A stretch of 64,000 nt of DNA from Prolixibacteraceae bacterium (GTDB lineage: Bacteria; Bacteroidota; Bacteroidia; Bacteroidales; Prolixibacteraceae), in the NCBI GenBank assembly GCA_023229575.1, contig JALNYZ010000013.1:38892-102891 (forward strand). Reading direction: 5' to 3'. The number at the start of each line of letters is the position of its first letter. The stretch's first letter is position 1. Both the position numbers and the translations under genes were made by a program. The notes beneath the pieces are model-generated. The model was not told the origin of the DNA. It searched no databases and was given only the letters and a program-made list of their open reading frames with translations. Of this stretch, positions 34,604-42,930 are shown one piece after another.

Positions 34604-36280
34604 CTATTTCTTCATGGTCTCCTTTTCCACCAATTCACCCATGCGCGAATATTGATCATACAAGTTTTTGTATTTCAGTGCATTGATAGTATTCGGCTTG
34701 TATTCGGTCTCGAAGCCGTTTCCCATAGCCTGTTGGGCATCGGTGATAGTAGGATAAATTCCGCCCACAACTGCAGCTGCCATGGCTGAGCCCAGGGCGC
34801 AGGCCTGTTCGCTTCTTGCAACCAGGATGGGTTTGTTGATGACATCAGCAACGACCTGCATCACAAAAGGTGATTTTTTGGCAACTCCGCCCAAAGCGAT
34901 GATCCCTTCGATGGGAATTCCTTCTTCTGCAAAACGATCGATAATCTTTTTGGAGCCGAAAGCGGTGGCCTCCACCAAGGCCCTGAAAATTCCCGGAGCC
35001 TCTGATCCCAGGTTTAGTCCAAAGATTGCTCCTTTCAGCAACTGGTTCGCATCCGGTGTGCGGCGGCCATTGAGCCAGTCAAGGGCAACAATTCCGGTCT
35101 CTCCGATGGCGATTCTTTCAGCCTCCAATGTTAACCAGGGAATCATGCTGTCGGCCAGTTCCTCTACCAATGCAGCTTTCGTGTTTGCATCCAATTTGGA
35201 AGAGCGGTTGATCAGTTGTTCTGCAGGTCCGAGCAACAGGTTTTTGAACCAGGCGTAGACATCGCCAAAAGCCGATTGTCCGGCTTCCAGTCCCAGCATC
35301 CCGGGGAGTACGGAACCATCGACTTGTCCGCAAATCCCTTTCACAAATTTATTTCCAACCTCCTCCGATGGGGCGATCAGGATATCACATGTGGAAGTTC
35401 CCATAATTTTACTCAGGTAGTAAGGCTTGATCTCTCCCCCCAATGCGCCAATGTGTGCGTCAAATGATCCGACACCAACTGCGACATTTTCGTTTAGCCC
35501 AAGACGTTTGGCCCATTCGGGACTAAGGTTGCCGGCTTTGACCTCACAGGTAAAGGTCTCTTTGTAGAGTCTTGACCGCAAACCTGCAAGCAGGGGATCC
35601 AATTTTTGAAGAAAATCTTCAGCCGGCAAACCATCAAACTCAGCATGCCACATGGCTTTATGCCCTGCGGCGCACCGGCTTCTTTTTATCTTCAGCGGAT
35701 CGGTATTTCCAGTAAGCAAGGCAGGGATCCAGTCGCAATGTTCCACCCAGGAATAGGCTGCCTTGCATACTGCCGCATCTTCCCGCAAAACATGAAGGAT
35801 CTTGGCCCAGAACCACTCGGAAGAGTAGATTCCACCCTCAAATTTGGTGAAATCTACTCCGCCCCAACTTCTGGCCACCGCATTGATCTCTGCTGCTTCC
35901 GCAGTGGCGGTATGGTCTTTCCAAAGTACAAACATGGCATTGGGATTCTCCGCAAATTCCGGATTTAGCGCCAATGGTGTTCCGTTTTTATCGACGGCAA
36001 CAGGGGTCGAACCGGTGGTATCAACCGATATGGCAACCACATTTTGCGCGGTGCCTGCGGGGGCCTTTTGGATCACATCCCTGATTGTTTTTTCGAGTCC
36101 TTCCAGATAATCCAGCGGGTGTTGGCGAAACCTGTTGTTGGCAGGATCACAATATTTCCCCGCTTTCCACCTGGGATAATGAAAGACACTGTGAGAAATT
36201 TCGTTTCCGTTTGAGGCATCCACAAGGAGTGTCCGAACCGAGTCGGTGCCATAATCAACGCCTAAAGTATACTTAGTCAT
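34604..36280 (-). CDS. araB: L-ribulokinase
   Basis: AraB phosphorylates L-ribulose with ATP in L-arabinose catabolism. The 558-residue protein has the FGGY-kinase fold: GVDYGTDSVRTLLVDA at the N terminus, DTTGSTPVAVD, LWKDHTA, HCDWIPALLTG, GTSTCDILIAPSEE, and the FGGY second signature with GGVAKKSPFVMQVVADV. The length matches AraB (about 560) rather than xylulokinase (about 490). It follows the sugar-isomerase-like gene by 21 bp on the same strand. No araA or araD is present in the window. Confidence 0.93.
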   Translation of the reverse strand: MTKYTLGVDYGTDSVRTLLVDASNGNEISHSVFHYPRWKAGKYCDPANNRFRQHPLDYLEGLEKTIRDVIQKAPAGTAQNVVAISVDTTGSTPVAVDKNGTPLALNPEFAENPNAMFVLWKDHTATAEAAEINAVARSWGGVDFTKFEGGIYSSEWFWAKILHVLREDAAVCKAAYSWVEHCDWIPALLTGNTDPLKIKRSRCAAGHKAMWHAEFDGLPAEDFLQKLDPLLAGLRSRLYKETFTCEVKAGNLSPEWAKRLGLNENVAVGVGSFDAHIGALGGEIKPYYLSKIMGTSTCDILIAPSEEVGNKFVKGICGQVDGSVLPGMLGLEAGQSAFGDVYAWFKNLLLGPAEQLINRSSKLDANTKAALVEELADSMIPWLTLEAERIAIGETGIVALDWLNGRRTPDANQLLKGAIFGLNLGSEAPGIFRALVEATAFGSKKIIDRFAEEGIPIEGIIALGGVAKKSPFVMQVVADVINKPILVARSEQACALGSAMAAAVVGGIYPTITDAQQAMGNGFETEYKPNTINALKYKNLYDQYSRMGELVEKETMKK

Positions 36281-36301
36281 TACACGAAATATTTGAAATT
36301 G

Positions 36302-37147
36302 TTATTTTCTAGTTGTTCTGATCACCCCCCTGAAGTAGCCGATATCCTCGGCAATACCCATAAACGGATCATTCATGTTTATTTCATGTTCCAGGCTGCA
36401 AACACCGCTGTATTTCACTTTGCGGAGCATCTTAACAAAAGCAGGAAAATCAATGATGCCGCGGCCTACTTCCAAAGAATACCCCAGTTTGGTTTTTCCT
36501 GTTACATCTTTGATATGGATGTCGAATACGCGGGAAATGTATCTCTTCAAGTCGGCAACCGGATCTTTGCCATTTCTGGTATCGTGACCAATATCCAGGC
36601 ACATGCCGATGCGCGGATCGAGATCTTTGACGTGGTTCCAAACATCTTCGGCGTCGGGATAGGTGGCGATGTCAGGACCGTGCAGGTGAATGGCATAATT
36701 GAATCCATACTCCTTCACCTTTTTGTCGACATAAGGTAACAGATCATAATTGGGAACCCCGATGATCATTTTTACACCAACTCTTTTGGCATATTCAAAG
36801 GCTTTGTCGATCTCGGTCTCCGATTTCATGTAGATCGGGCCAACGGCATAACCGGTCACCCCTTTTTCTTTCAGCTTGGCATGAAAGGCTGCAATCTGTT
36901 CATCCGTACTATTGAGCGGGAGATGAAAATCTTTGATACAGAGATAATGGACATCAACCTTTTGCATGGTCGCAAGGGTCTTGTCGAGGTCAAATTTGGC
37001 AAAGGTATAACCCGCCATTCCAATCCTGAATTTTTCACTCGTTTCAGCAGCCGGCTGAGGTCCGGGACGGGTTGGAGCCTGCGAAAATGCGTCATGCGAT
37101 GAAATTGCTGCAAGGACAACCATCAAAAAAAACCATACTTTCTTCAT
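36302..37147 (-). CDS. Secreted sugar-phosphate isomerase/epimerase-like TIM-barrel protein
   Basis: The 281-residue protein has a signal peptide (MKKVWFFLMVVLAAISSHDAFSQ) followed by an AP-endonuclease-2/xylose-isomerase-like barrel (RIGMAGYTFAKFDLDKTL, MIIGVPNYDLLPYVDK, YAIHLHGPD, GMCLDIGHDTRNG, VFDIHIKDV, GVCSLEHEIN). The His/Asp/Glu residues of a divalent-metal site are plausibly H (LHGPD), D (LDIGHD) and E (SLEHE). Exported barrels of this type are frequent in Bacteroidota; the substrate is unknown. It is the first gene of a unit with araB, which hints at a pentose-related role. Confidence 0.78.
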   Translation of the reverse strand: MKKVWFFLMVVLAAISSHDAFSQAPTRPGPQPAAETSEKFRIGMAGYTFAKFDLDKTLATMQKVDVHYLCIKDFHLPLNSTDEQIAAFHAKLKEKGVTGYAVGPIYMKSETEIDKAFEYAKRVGVKMIIGVPNYDLLPYVDKKVKEYGFNYAIHLHGPDIATYPDAEDVWNHVKDLDPRIGMCLDIGHDTRNGKDPVADLKRYISRVFDIHIKDVTGKTKLGYSLEVGRGIIDFPAFVKMLRKVKYSGVCSLEHEINMNDPFMGIAEDIGYFRGVIRTTRK

Positions 37148-37470
37148 GTTTGTATCTGTAATTATGTTTGAAACTGTTTAGTTGTATGTAGTATCTTCAG
37201 AAACGGGTCATCCTTTGAAAAATAAAACAAAACGGTGAAGAAAAGAAAGATGAACCGAAGCAAATTTAGTTGAAAGAAAATCAAATTCTGGTAAAAGGGG
37301 ATAAATTAATCTGATGATACGCATCTTTCACAAACACAGTTGTGGAAACGAATCTGATTTTGGAATCTACTGCCTTATATACTTAACCCGATTAATTGTA
37401 GTTTTGTCAGATACTAGCTCCCATTTAAGAGAGCGATTCCTATTATTCACTTTAACCCAGGTAAGAATTT
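37148..37470. other. 323-bp divergent intergenic region
   Basis: This gap separates the divergent isomerase-like and SGNH genes. TAGTTTTG at 37399-37406 matches the -7 consensus for the SGNH gene, and on the other strand TAAATTTG (37268-37261) is a possible box for the isomerase-araB unit. Neither has a clear -33 partner. No gene, repeat or RNA was recognised. Confidence 0.4.
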
Positions 37471-38259
37471 ATGAAGACTTCAACTTTCAATTTGACCTTT
37501 TGTATGTTCCTGATTTTTGTCTGTTTTACTCCTTTTCTGCAAGCTCAAAACACTCAACCAACAGGTACTGCACCAGTAAAGACAATCGAACAGCTGCAAA
37601 AAGAGAACGAGCAATTGTCATGGATTAAAAATGACTGGCCAAACTTCAAGCGCTATAGGGAAGCAAATGAAAAACTGGGTTTACCTGCCGCAAACGAAGA
37701 GCGGGTCGTCTTTATGGGTAACTCTATCACAGATGGTTGGATAAGGATCTCCCCTGAATTCTTTGAAGGGAAATCCTATGTTGACAGGGGAATTAGCGGA
37801 CAAACCACGCCACAGATGCTGGTGCGTTTCAGGGCAGACGTCATCAACCTTAAACCTAAAGTAGTACTGATCCTTGGTGGAACCAATGATATTGCCGGAA
37901 ACACCGGACCTTCCTCCCTCGAAATGATCGAAGACAACCTCGCTTCCATGGCCGAATTGGCAAAAGCCAGCGGAATAAAAGTGATTCTTTGCTCAATATT
38001 GCCGGTATACGATTACCCATGGAAACCAGGAATCGAACCTGCTGAGAAAATTGTAACCGTTAACAACTGGATCCAAGCGTATGCAGCCAAAAACGGATTC
38101 GATTACCTTGATTATTTCTCCTCTGTCGTAGATAGCAGGAAGGGAATGAAAGCTGAGTTTTCAAAAGATGGCGTACATCCCAACAAGGAGGGATACAAGG
38201 TGATGGAGGTGCTGGCTGAGGAGGCAATTAATAAGGCACTTAAACACAAGAAGAAATAG
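37471..38259 (+). CDS. Secreted SGNH/GDSL-type hydrolase
   Basis: The 262-residue protein has a signal peptide (MKTSTFNLTFCMFLIFVCFT, then PFLQAQ). The SGNH blocks are present: block I with the nucleophile S85 in FMGNSITDGW, block II Gly in RGISGQTTPQML, block III GGTNDIAGN, and block V D233-G-V-H236-P. Relatives are esterases, lipases or sugar acetylesterases of the platelet-activating-factor-acetylhydrolase-like type. In Bacteroidota such secreted enzymes often remove acetyl groups from glycans, but the substrate here is unknown. A region of long repeats follows the stop codon. Confidence 0.88.
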   Translation: MKTSTFNLTFCMFLIFVCFTPFLQAQNTQPTGTAPVKTIEQLQKENEQLSWIKNDWPNFKRYREANEKLGLPAANEERVVFMGNSITDGWIRISPEFFEGKSYVDRGISGQTTPQMLVRFRADVINLKPKVVLILGGTNDIAGNTGPSSLEMIEDNLASMAELAKASGIKVILCSILPVYDYPWKPGIEPAEKIVTVNNWIQAYAAKNGFDYLDYFSSVVDSRKGMKAEFSKDGVHPNKEGYKVMEVLAEEAINKALKHKKK

Positions 38260-38265
38260 ACTGTG

Positions 38266-38561
38266 GATTGCTTCAATTCATTCGCAATGATAGATTTTAT
38301 ATTTTGATGATTATCAACAGATTGCTTCGTCGTACCTCGTAATGACGATTACCGCAGAGGGCGTTGGATGAGGCGAGGGGTGGGTCAGCGAGTATGATTT
38401 GTTGTTAATTTTCACCCACCCCTCGCCTCTTCCAACTGAACAACTAACGACCGTCATTGCGACCGCGAGGCACGAGCGGGAAGCAATCTGTCGCCTTTTC
38501 ACCCCTCACAATACAGCAATCACCATCATTGTAATCAGCGAGGCACGAGCGGGAAGCAATC
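38266..38561. repeat. Nested palindrome with four CATTGCGA/GAAGCAATC elements
   Basis: This fills the 333-bp gap between the SGNH and DUF5686 genes. A core stem of 23 nt with one mismatch (38363-38385 with 38414-38436) includes a perfect 15-nt stretch of GGCGAGGGGTGGG type. Outside it, GATTGCTTC..CGTAATGACG (38320-38347) is complementary to CGTCATTGCGA..GAAGCAATC (38452-38488). Further copies lie at 38266-38290 (GATTGCTTC..CGCAATGA) and 38526-38561. The last two right-hand copies share an exact 24-nt direct repeat (38465-38488 and 38538-38561). Confidence 0.75.
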
Positions 38562-38592
38562 CGTTGTCTAACTCCTAACGCGGACGGATCTT

Positions 38593-41238
38593 CTATTTCA
38601 AATTAAGGATAACCTTTACTCCTGCCGATCTGAAATCGCCATCTTCAAATCCTGCAATTACCTCTGCGGAAAGGAAAAGGAAGAGGTTAGTAAAGCCATA
38701 ACCCGCTTCGACATAGTTTTTCAACTCCGGAGTGGTGAGATAATTGACAAATAATTTCTCGGATATTGAACTGTTTTTAATAATCGGCAATCGTTTTAGA
38801 ATCATTTTGTTTGTTTGGAAATTGGCATGTGCTTCGGCATATTGGCTACCCGTTGAATATTGATAAAATGGCAGTAACCTGAAACTGTTTTCAGTAGAAG
38901 AGAAAAGATACCGGGTGGATTGCGCATTGAAATGTTGAAAATCTTCAAAATAGAGTTTGTTGCGATTAAGAAACTTGCCTGCATTGATCTGGTAGGAAAA
39001 ATGGTTATCAAATCCATAATCAATTTTTTGCCTGATCCCCAGCCTCAGCATATCAAAACGGGAGTCACTGCCTGAAAAGGATGAAAAAGCTCTTTTGTAT
39101 CCCAACGAAAACGTGGGGTATTTGCTTCCGGCGTACATCTTTTTGTGGTCGACAATGCGGTAACGGTTTTGGGGTGTATATTCAAGCTGCAATCTGAAGA
39201 TGAGGGACTGATGGTCGTCCAACTGTCCGACAACAAGCGTTGAATTTTCAGGAATATTCGGACGGAACTCCTTGTTTTTGTTGTCGATAAAAGTAAATGA
39301 TGAATGATTGCTGAGCGAACTGTTGTCACTATAATCCAGGGTTATACCAGAATTCAACCCGTTGGCAATATCCCTGCTAAAAGATAACTGTAGAAAATCA
39401 CGCCGAAAGAATCTTTTGTAATTTTCTTCCCAAAAGAGGGTATAGAATTCGTTGGTAAGGGTCGAAATTCCGCTATTCCTGTTGTAATCATCTGTTGTAC
39501 TTCCCAGCGATACACTTAACCAACTGTTGGCTAATCCTCTGAATCTCTGACTGTAATTAATTGTGGCATCCACTTTGTGGCGAAGAGATGCGTAGGCAAA
39601 ATTGGGATTCAACCGCAATGACCTTCCTGTGCTGTCAGCTTTATAGTAACTGAAAGGCAACTCCAGCCGCAGCCCGTCAACGGTATTGAATGAAAATGCT
39701 GTGGGATTGAGAAGGGTTGGGATGGTGAAGAATTCAAATTGCCGGATAGAGTCGGTGGAGTAGTTGTAATTCTTCCCAAAAAGCAGGTGTTTCATTTTGA
39801 ACTTCTGCCGCGAGTCCCTTATAGAATCCTTGTACCTTGGAGTAGCTGATTTTCGAATGAAAGAGTCTTTCCTGACAAAGCTTCTGTTTTCACTCAGCGT
39901 CAGTGGTATGGGTCTTTGGGTTGCCCAGAAAGACGAGTCGTTGTTCACCTTTTTTTGGCTTACTTGCATGCTGGATTTTATCTCCAGCGGCTCCGGCGAA
40001 CTGTTCCGTTTGATCTCCTTTTCCATCAGTTTGTTCAGTTTGGAACTCTCACGATTGGTAAGTTCGGGCTTCTGCATCAGCTTTGTAATGTTTTTTTGTT
40101 GTGATGACTTTGCTTTGACCTGTTCAGAGGCGCCCTTTTTCTCTTCATTGATCCGCTGAACAAATTGCTGTTCTTCCAGTTGCTGGTTTTTGATTTTTTC
40201 CAGAAAAGTGTGATCCAGGGATGGATTTAAAGTTGTCTTGTAGTCGCTGATGGATGCCACATATCGGTATTTCATCTTAAACCCAAAACCCGAAAAGTTC
40301 ATGTCAAAATCCAGACTGACAGGCATCCAGGTATTTTTGTTCACCTCAGCATAGACCTGGTGAACACTTACATCAACCATCGGAATGTGTAGTTTTAGAT
40401 CTGACGAATGGATGTTCCAGTAATCCCTGGCTATGAAGATATATCCAGTAAAGACATTGTTTCCCTTGGCTTTTGGGGTGACCTTAATTTTATTGATGGT
40501 TCTTCCCTGGTCTACAAAAACGCCTTCCAGTTTGAAATCATATATTTTCAGGGCGGTTCTGCCTACAGGAGTGGCAACGCCATATTTATCGGCATCATAC
40601 AGATTGTGTGTTATCATCCCCATTGGCGAGGTGTTGTTTTGCTGGCCTGATGAGTGCATGGCCAATACCTGCTGGCTTGACTTATCCGGAAGTTCGAAAT
40701 CGATTTTGCTGAGGGTTTCCATCACGAATGGTTCATTCTCTTTCAATCCCCCTTTTTTCATTTGCTTCCCCAGGAGAAAGGGAATTTTTTCGAACACTCC
40801 GGTCCCTTTCAGGTAAACTTTGCAGGAATATTTCGATACCTGTTTCTGGTAATAGGGAGCCATGGCGATGGCTTTCCGCATGATGTAATAGGCAGGGTCC
40901 TCCTTTGTGGCAAGTACCTCTATCTCAGGTATGACATAACTTTGAGCCGAAAGCGTAACATTAATTTTCTGAACGGATCTGTCCACTGTTACCTCTTGTG
41001 TGACAGTTTGGTAGCCAAGATATTGAAATAATATGGTCCATTTCCCTTCCGGAATTTTAAGTTCGTAATTTCCTTCCAGGTTGGAAGTTGTTCCTGTTGA
41101 GAGTTTTGGGACATAGATGCTTGCAAAGGAAATAGGTTCACCATTGGAATTGTTGATATGACCTTTGATGCCCTGGGCTGAAGAATAAAAAGAAGCTGCA
41201 AAGATCATTAGGATGAACAGTGCTATTTTTTCTGTCAT
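38593..41238 (-). CDS. Outer-membrane DUF5686 protein with carboxypeptidase-regulatory-like domain
   Basis: The 881-residue protein has a signal peptide, a CarboxypepD_reg-like domain (about residues 23-110: IKGHINNSNGEPISFASIYV, GTTSNLEGNYELKIP) and then the DUF5686 region (AYYIMRKAIAMAPYYQKQVSKYSCKVYLKG), a charged low-complexity middle (about 350-480, many K/E/Q) and a C-terminal half with alternating aromatic beta strands ending in a barrel-like GVKVILNLK. It is probably an outer-membrane beta-barrel protein of unknown function, without a TonB-dependent plug. Confidence 0.85.
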   Translation of the reverse strand: MTEKIALFILMIFAASFYSSAQGIKGHINNSNGEPISFASIYVPKLSTGTTSNLEGNYELKIPEGKWTILFQYLGYQTVTQEVTVDRSVQKINVTLSAQSYVIPEIEVLATKEDPAYYIMRKAIAMAPYYQKQVSKYSCKVYLKGTGVFEKIPFLLGKQMKKGGLKENEPFVMETLSKIDFELPDKSSQQVLAMHSSGQQNNTSPMGMITHNLYDADKYGVATPVGRTALKIYDFKLEGVFVDQGRTINKIKVTPKAKGNNVFTGYIFIARDYWNIHSSDLKLHIPMVDVSVHQVYAEVNKNTWMPVSLDFDMNFSGFGFKMKYRYVASISDYKTTLNPSLDHTFLEKIKNQQLEEQQFVQRINEEKKGASEQVKAKSSQQKNITKLMQKPELTNRESSKLNKLMEKEIKRNSSPEPLEIKSSMQVSQKKVNNDSSFWATQRPIPLTLSENRSFVRKDSFIRKSATPRYKDSIRDSRQKFKMKHLLFGKNYNYSTDSIRQFEFFTIPTLLNPTAFSFNTVDGLRLELPFSYYKADSTGRSLRLNPNFAYASLRHKVDATINYSQRFRGLANSWLSVSLGSTTDDYNRNSGISTLTNEFYTLFWEENYKRFFRRDFLQLSFSRDIANGLNSGITLDYSDNSSLSNHSSFTFIDNKNKEFRPNIPENSTLVVGQLDDHQSLIFRLQLEYTPQNRYRIVDHKKMYAGSKYPTFSLGYKRAFSSFSGSDSRFDMLRLGIRQKIDYGFDNHFSYQINAGKFLNRNKLYFEDFQHFNAQSTRYLFSSTENSFRLLPFYQYSTGSQYAEAHANFQTNKMILKRLPIIKNSSISEKLFVNYLTTPELKNYVEAGYGFTNLFLFLSAEVIAGFEDGDFRSAGVKVILNLK

Positions 41239-41328
41239 ATTTAGGTTTTAAAGAGCGAATAAAAATAGATCAATTTGTTTAATATCAAAATATTATTATG
41301 TTAAAGTTGGTTAAGTTGGTTTGTCTTT

Positions 41329-41507
41329 TGCCCGGCAGGGCATTAAGCTTCATAAAAGATGATATTGCCGGAATCCATTTTTCCCGGTAGGGAATAAACA
41401 AAATCCTATTTTTCAAGTGAATAAATTTCCATAGTGCTGTTTATCCCCTCCGGGGAAACATCAAAATCATACACTTCTTTCTATTAAGCTTAATGCCCTG
41501 TCGGGCA
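41329..41507. repeat. Two-tier nested palindrome (GCCCGGCAGGGC / TTTCCCGGTAGGG)
   Basis: In the 325-bp divergent gap between the DUF5686 gene and the oligogalacturonate-lyase-like gene, an outer 22-nt inverted repeat (41329-41350 with 41486-41507, one mismatch, containing AGGGCATTAAGCTT) encloses an inner 21-nt inverted repeat (41380-41400 with 41438-41458, three mismatches, TTTCCCGG..ATAAACA). The rest of the gap is AT-rich; TATTTTTG at 41531-41538 is a candidate -7 box for the downstream gene. Function unknown. Confidence 0.75.
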
Positions 41508-41563
41508 AGACGTAAATAACAATATTTGATTATTTTTGAGATAAATCCAATTATCTCCATACT

Positions 41564-42919
41564 ATGAAAAACTATGTTATAGTCCCTCTTTTATACTGTA
41601 CAATAGCTTTCTTATTGGCGCAGCAGTCTGTTCAGGCACAGATTGGCAAACGTTTTCCTTCCGAAAAGAAAATCGTTACCGATCCGGTAACCGGGATAAA
41701 ACTCACCTTTTTGACCAGTACTCCGGCGGGTGACGGAAAAATTTACCAGACACATAACCAGTGGACTTCAGATGGTAAGTGGGTTATCTTCAGGTCGGAC
41801 AGAGTGAAAGGAGAGGCGATGGCCGTCAATGAAAAATCAGGAGAAATCGTTCAGGTCACTGAAGGCGGCTATACAGGAATGTTGAACGTGGCCCGAAAAT
41901 CCATGAAACTATACTTCATGCGTAAGAATGCCAGTGAATCCGTAAGAAATGTATTGGAGATTGTAGAAGTTGATTTGGCCAAACTTTTTGCCGACAGCAA
42001 GGCTGGAACACTGAAAGATGCATCTGTTTATAAGCGGATATGCGGAAAGACATCTCCATCCCTGGAAGCTGGAGGAGATATGGCTCTTGATGGTGGTGAG
42101 GATTGGGTCTGGTTCCGTGCCGGTAAACTGGAAGCGCAAAACCATCTGCCCGAAGGGACCAAAATTGAAGGAACATACGGTCCCCGAAACATGGGTGCCG
42201 GGCCAGCTGGCATTGCCGGTATGAACGTTCGAACCGGGGAAATTAAATATGTCATTTCGGTACCTTTTCAGATTGGTCACATACAAAGCAATCCCTGGGT
42301 GCCCGGACAAATTATTTTTTGTTGGGAAACAGGAGGTAAAGCGCCCCAACGTACCTGGATCGTGAACGCTGATGGCATGGGTTTACGTCCGCTTTATCCT
42401 GAAGCACCCTATGAATGGGTCACACACGAGGCGGTCATCAGCAGGGATGAGGTGGCTTTTGCCATCATGGGACATCGGAAAATTGCCAATTCAACAGGTG
42501 AAACGGTAACCGTGACAGGCACCAAGATTGCAGACCCCGGTCTCGATCCGGCATGGGGAGGCTGCGGAACGCGAGAGAAACCTTCCGGACTTGGAATTGT
42601 CAATATCAATACCAGGGAGATGACCATTGCCGGACAAATACCCACTGGAAGTGGCTTCTGGCATGTGAGTGGTTCTTCCGACGGTCGGTTTGTTGCAGGT
42701 GATTGTTTTGACAGGGAACTTTACCTCATCGACAGAAAAAGTCATGAGATGATACTTCTCACCGCGGGTCACAAAACTACAGCCGCAGATCACCTTCATC
42801 CCACCTTCAGTCCCGATGGTACCCGCATTGAAATTCAGTCTGCCTTGCTCTCGGCCGATAACAAGTCGATGAATATATGCATCGTTCCACTTCCCAATAA
42901 GTGGTTGAAAAAAAAATAA
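41564..42919 (+). CDS. Oligogalacturonate-lyase-like (PL22) secreted beta-propeller protein
   Basis: The 451-residue protein has a signal peptide (up to QQSVQAQ) and a seven-bladed propeller of TolB/WD40-like type with motifs seen in PL22 oligogalacturonate lyases (HNQWTSDGKWVIFRSDR, GHIQSNPWVPGQIIFCWETGG, PYEWVTHEAV, GFWHVSGSSDGRFVAGD, ADHLHPTFSPDGTRI). Several His in these blocks are placed as in the metal site of that family. Classical PL22 enzymes are cytoplasmic and about 385 residues, so a secreted, longer version is a divergent member. It suggests pectin-fragment use. It converges on the Rel/SpoT gene, 11 bp away. Confidence 0.75.
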   Translation: MKNYVIVPLLYCTIAFLLAQQSVQAQIGKRFPSEKKIVTDPVTGIKLTFLTSTPAGDGKIYQTHNQWTSDGKWVIFRSDRVKGEAMAVNEKSGEIVQVTEGGYTGMLNVARKSMKLYFMRKNASESVRNVLEIVEVDLAKLFADSKAGTLKDASVYKRICGKTSPSLEAGGDMALDGGEDWVWFRAGKLEAQNHLPEGTKIEGTYGPRNMGAGPAGIAGMNVRTGEIKYVISVPFQIGHIQSNPWVPGQIIFCWETGGKAPQRTWIVNADGMGLRPLYPEAPYEWVTHEAVISRDEVAFAIMGHRKIANSTGETVTVTGTKIADPGLDPAWGGCGTREKPSGLGIVNINTREMTIAGQIPTGSGFWHVSGSSDGRFVAGDCFDRELYLIDRKSHEMILLTAGHKTTAADHLHPTFSPDGTRIEIQSALLSADNKSMNICIVPLPNKWLKKK

Positions 42920-42930
42920 AGTAGTAACCT

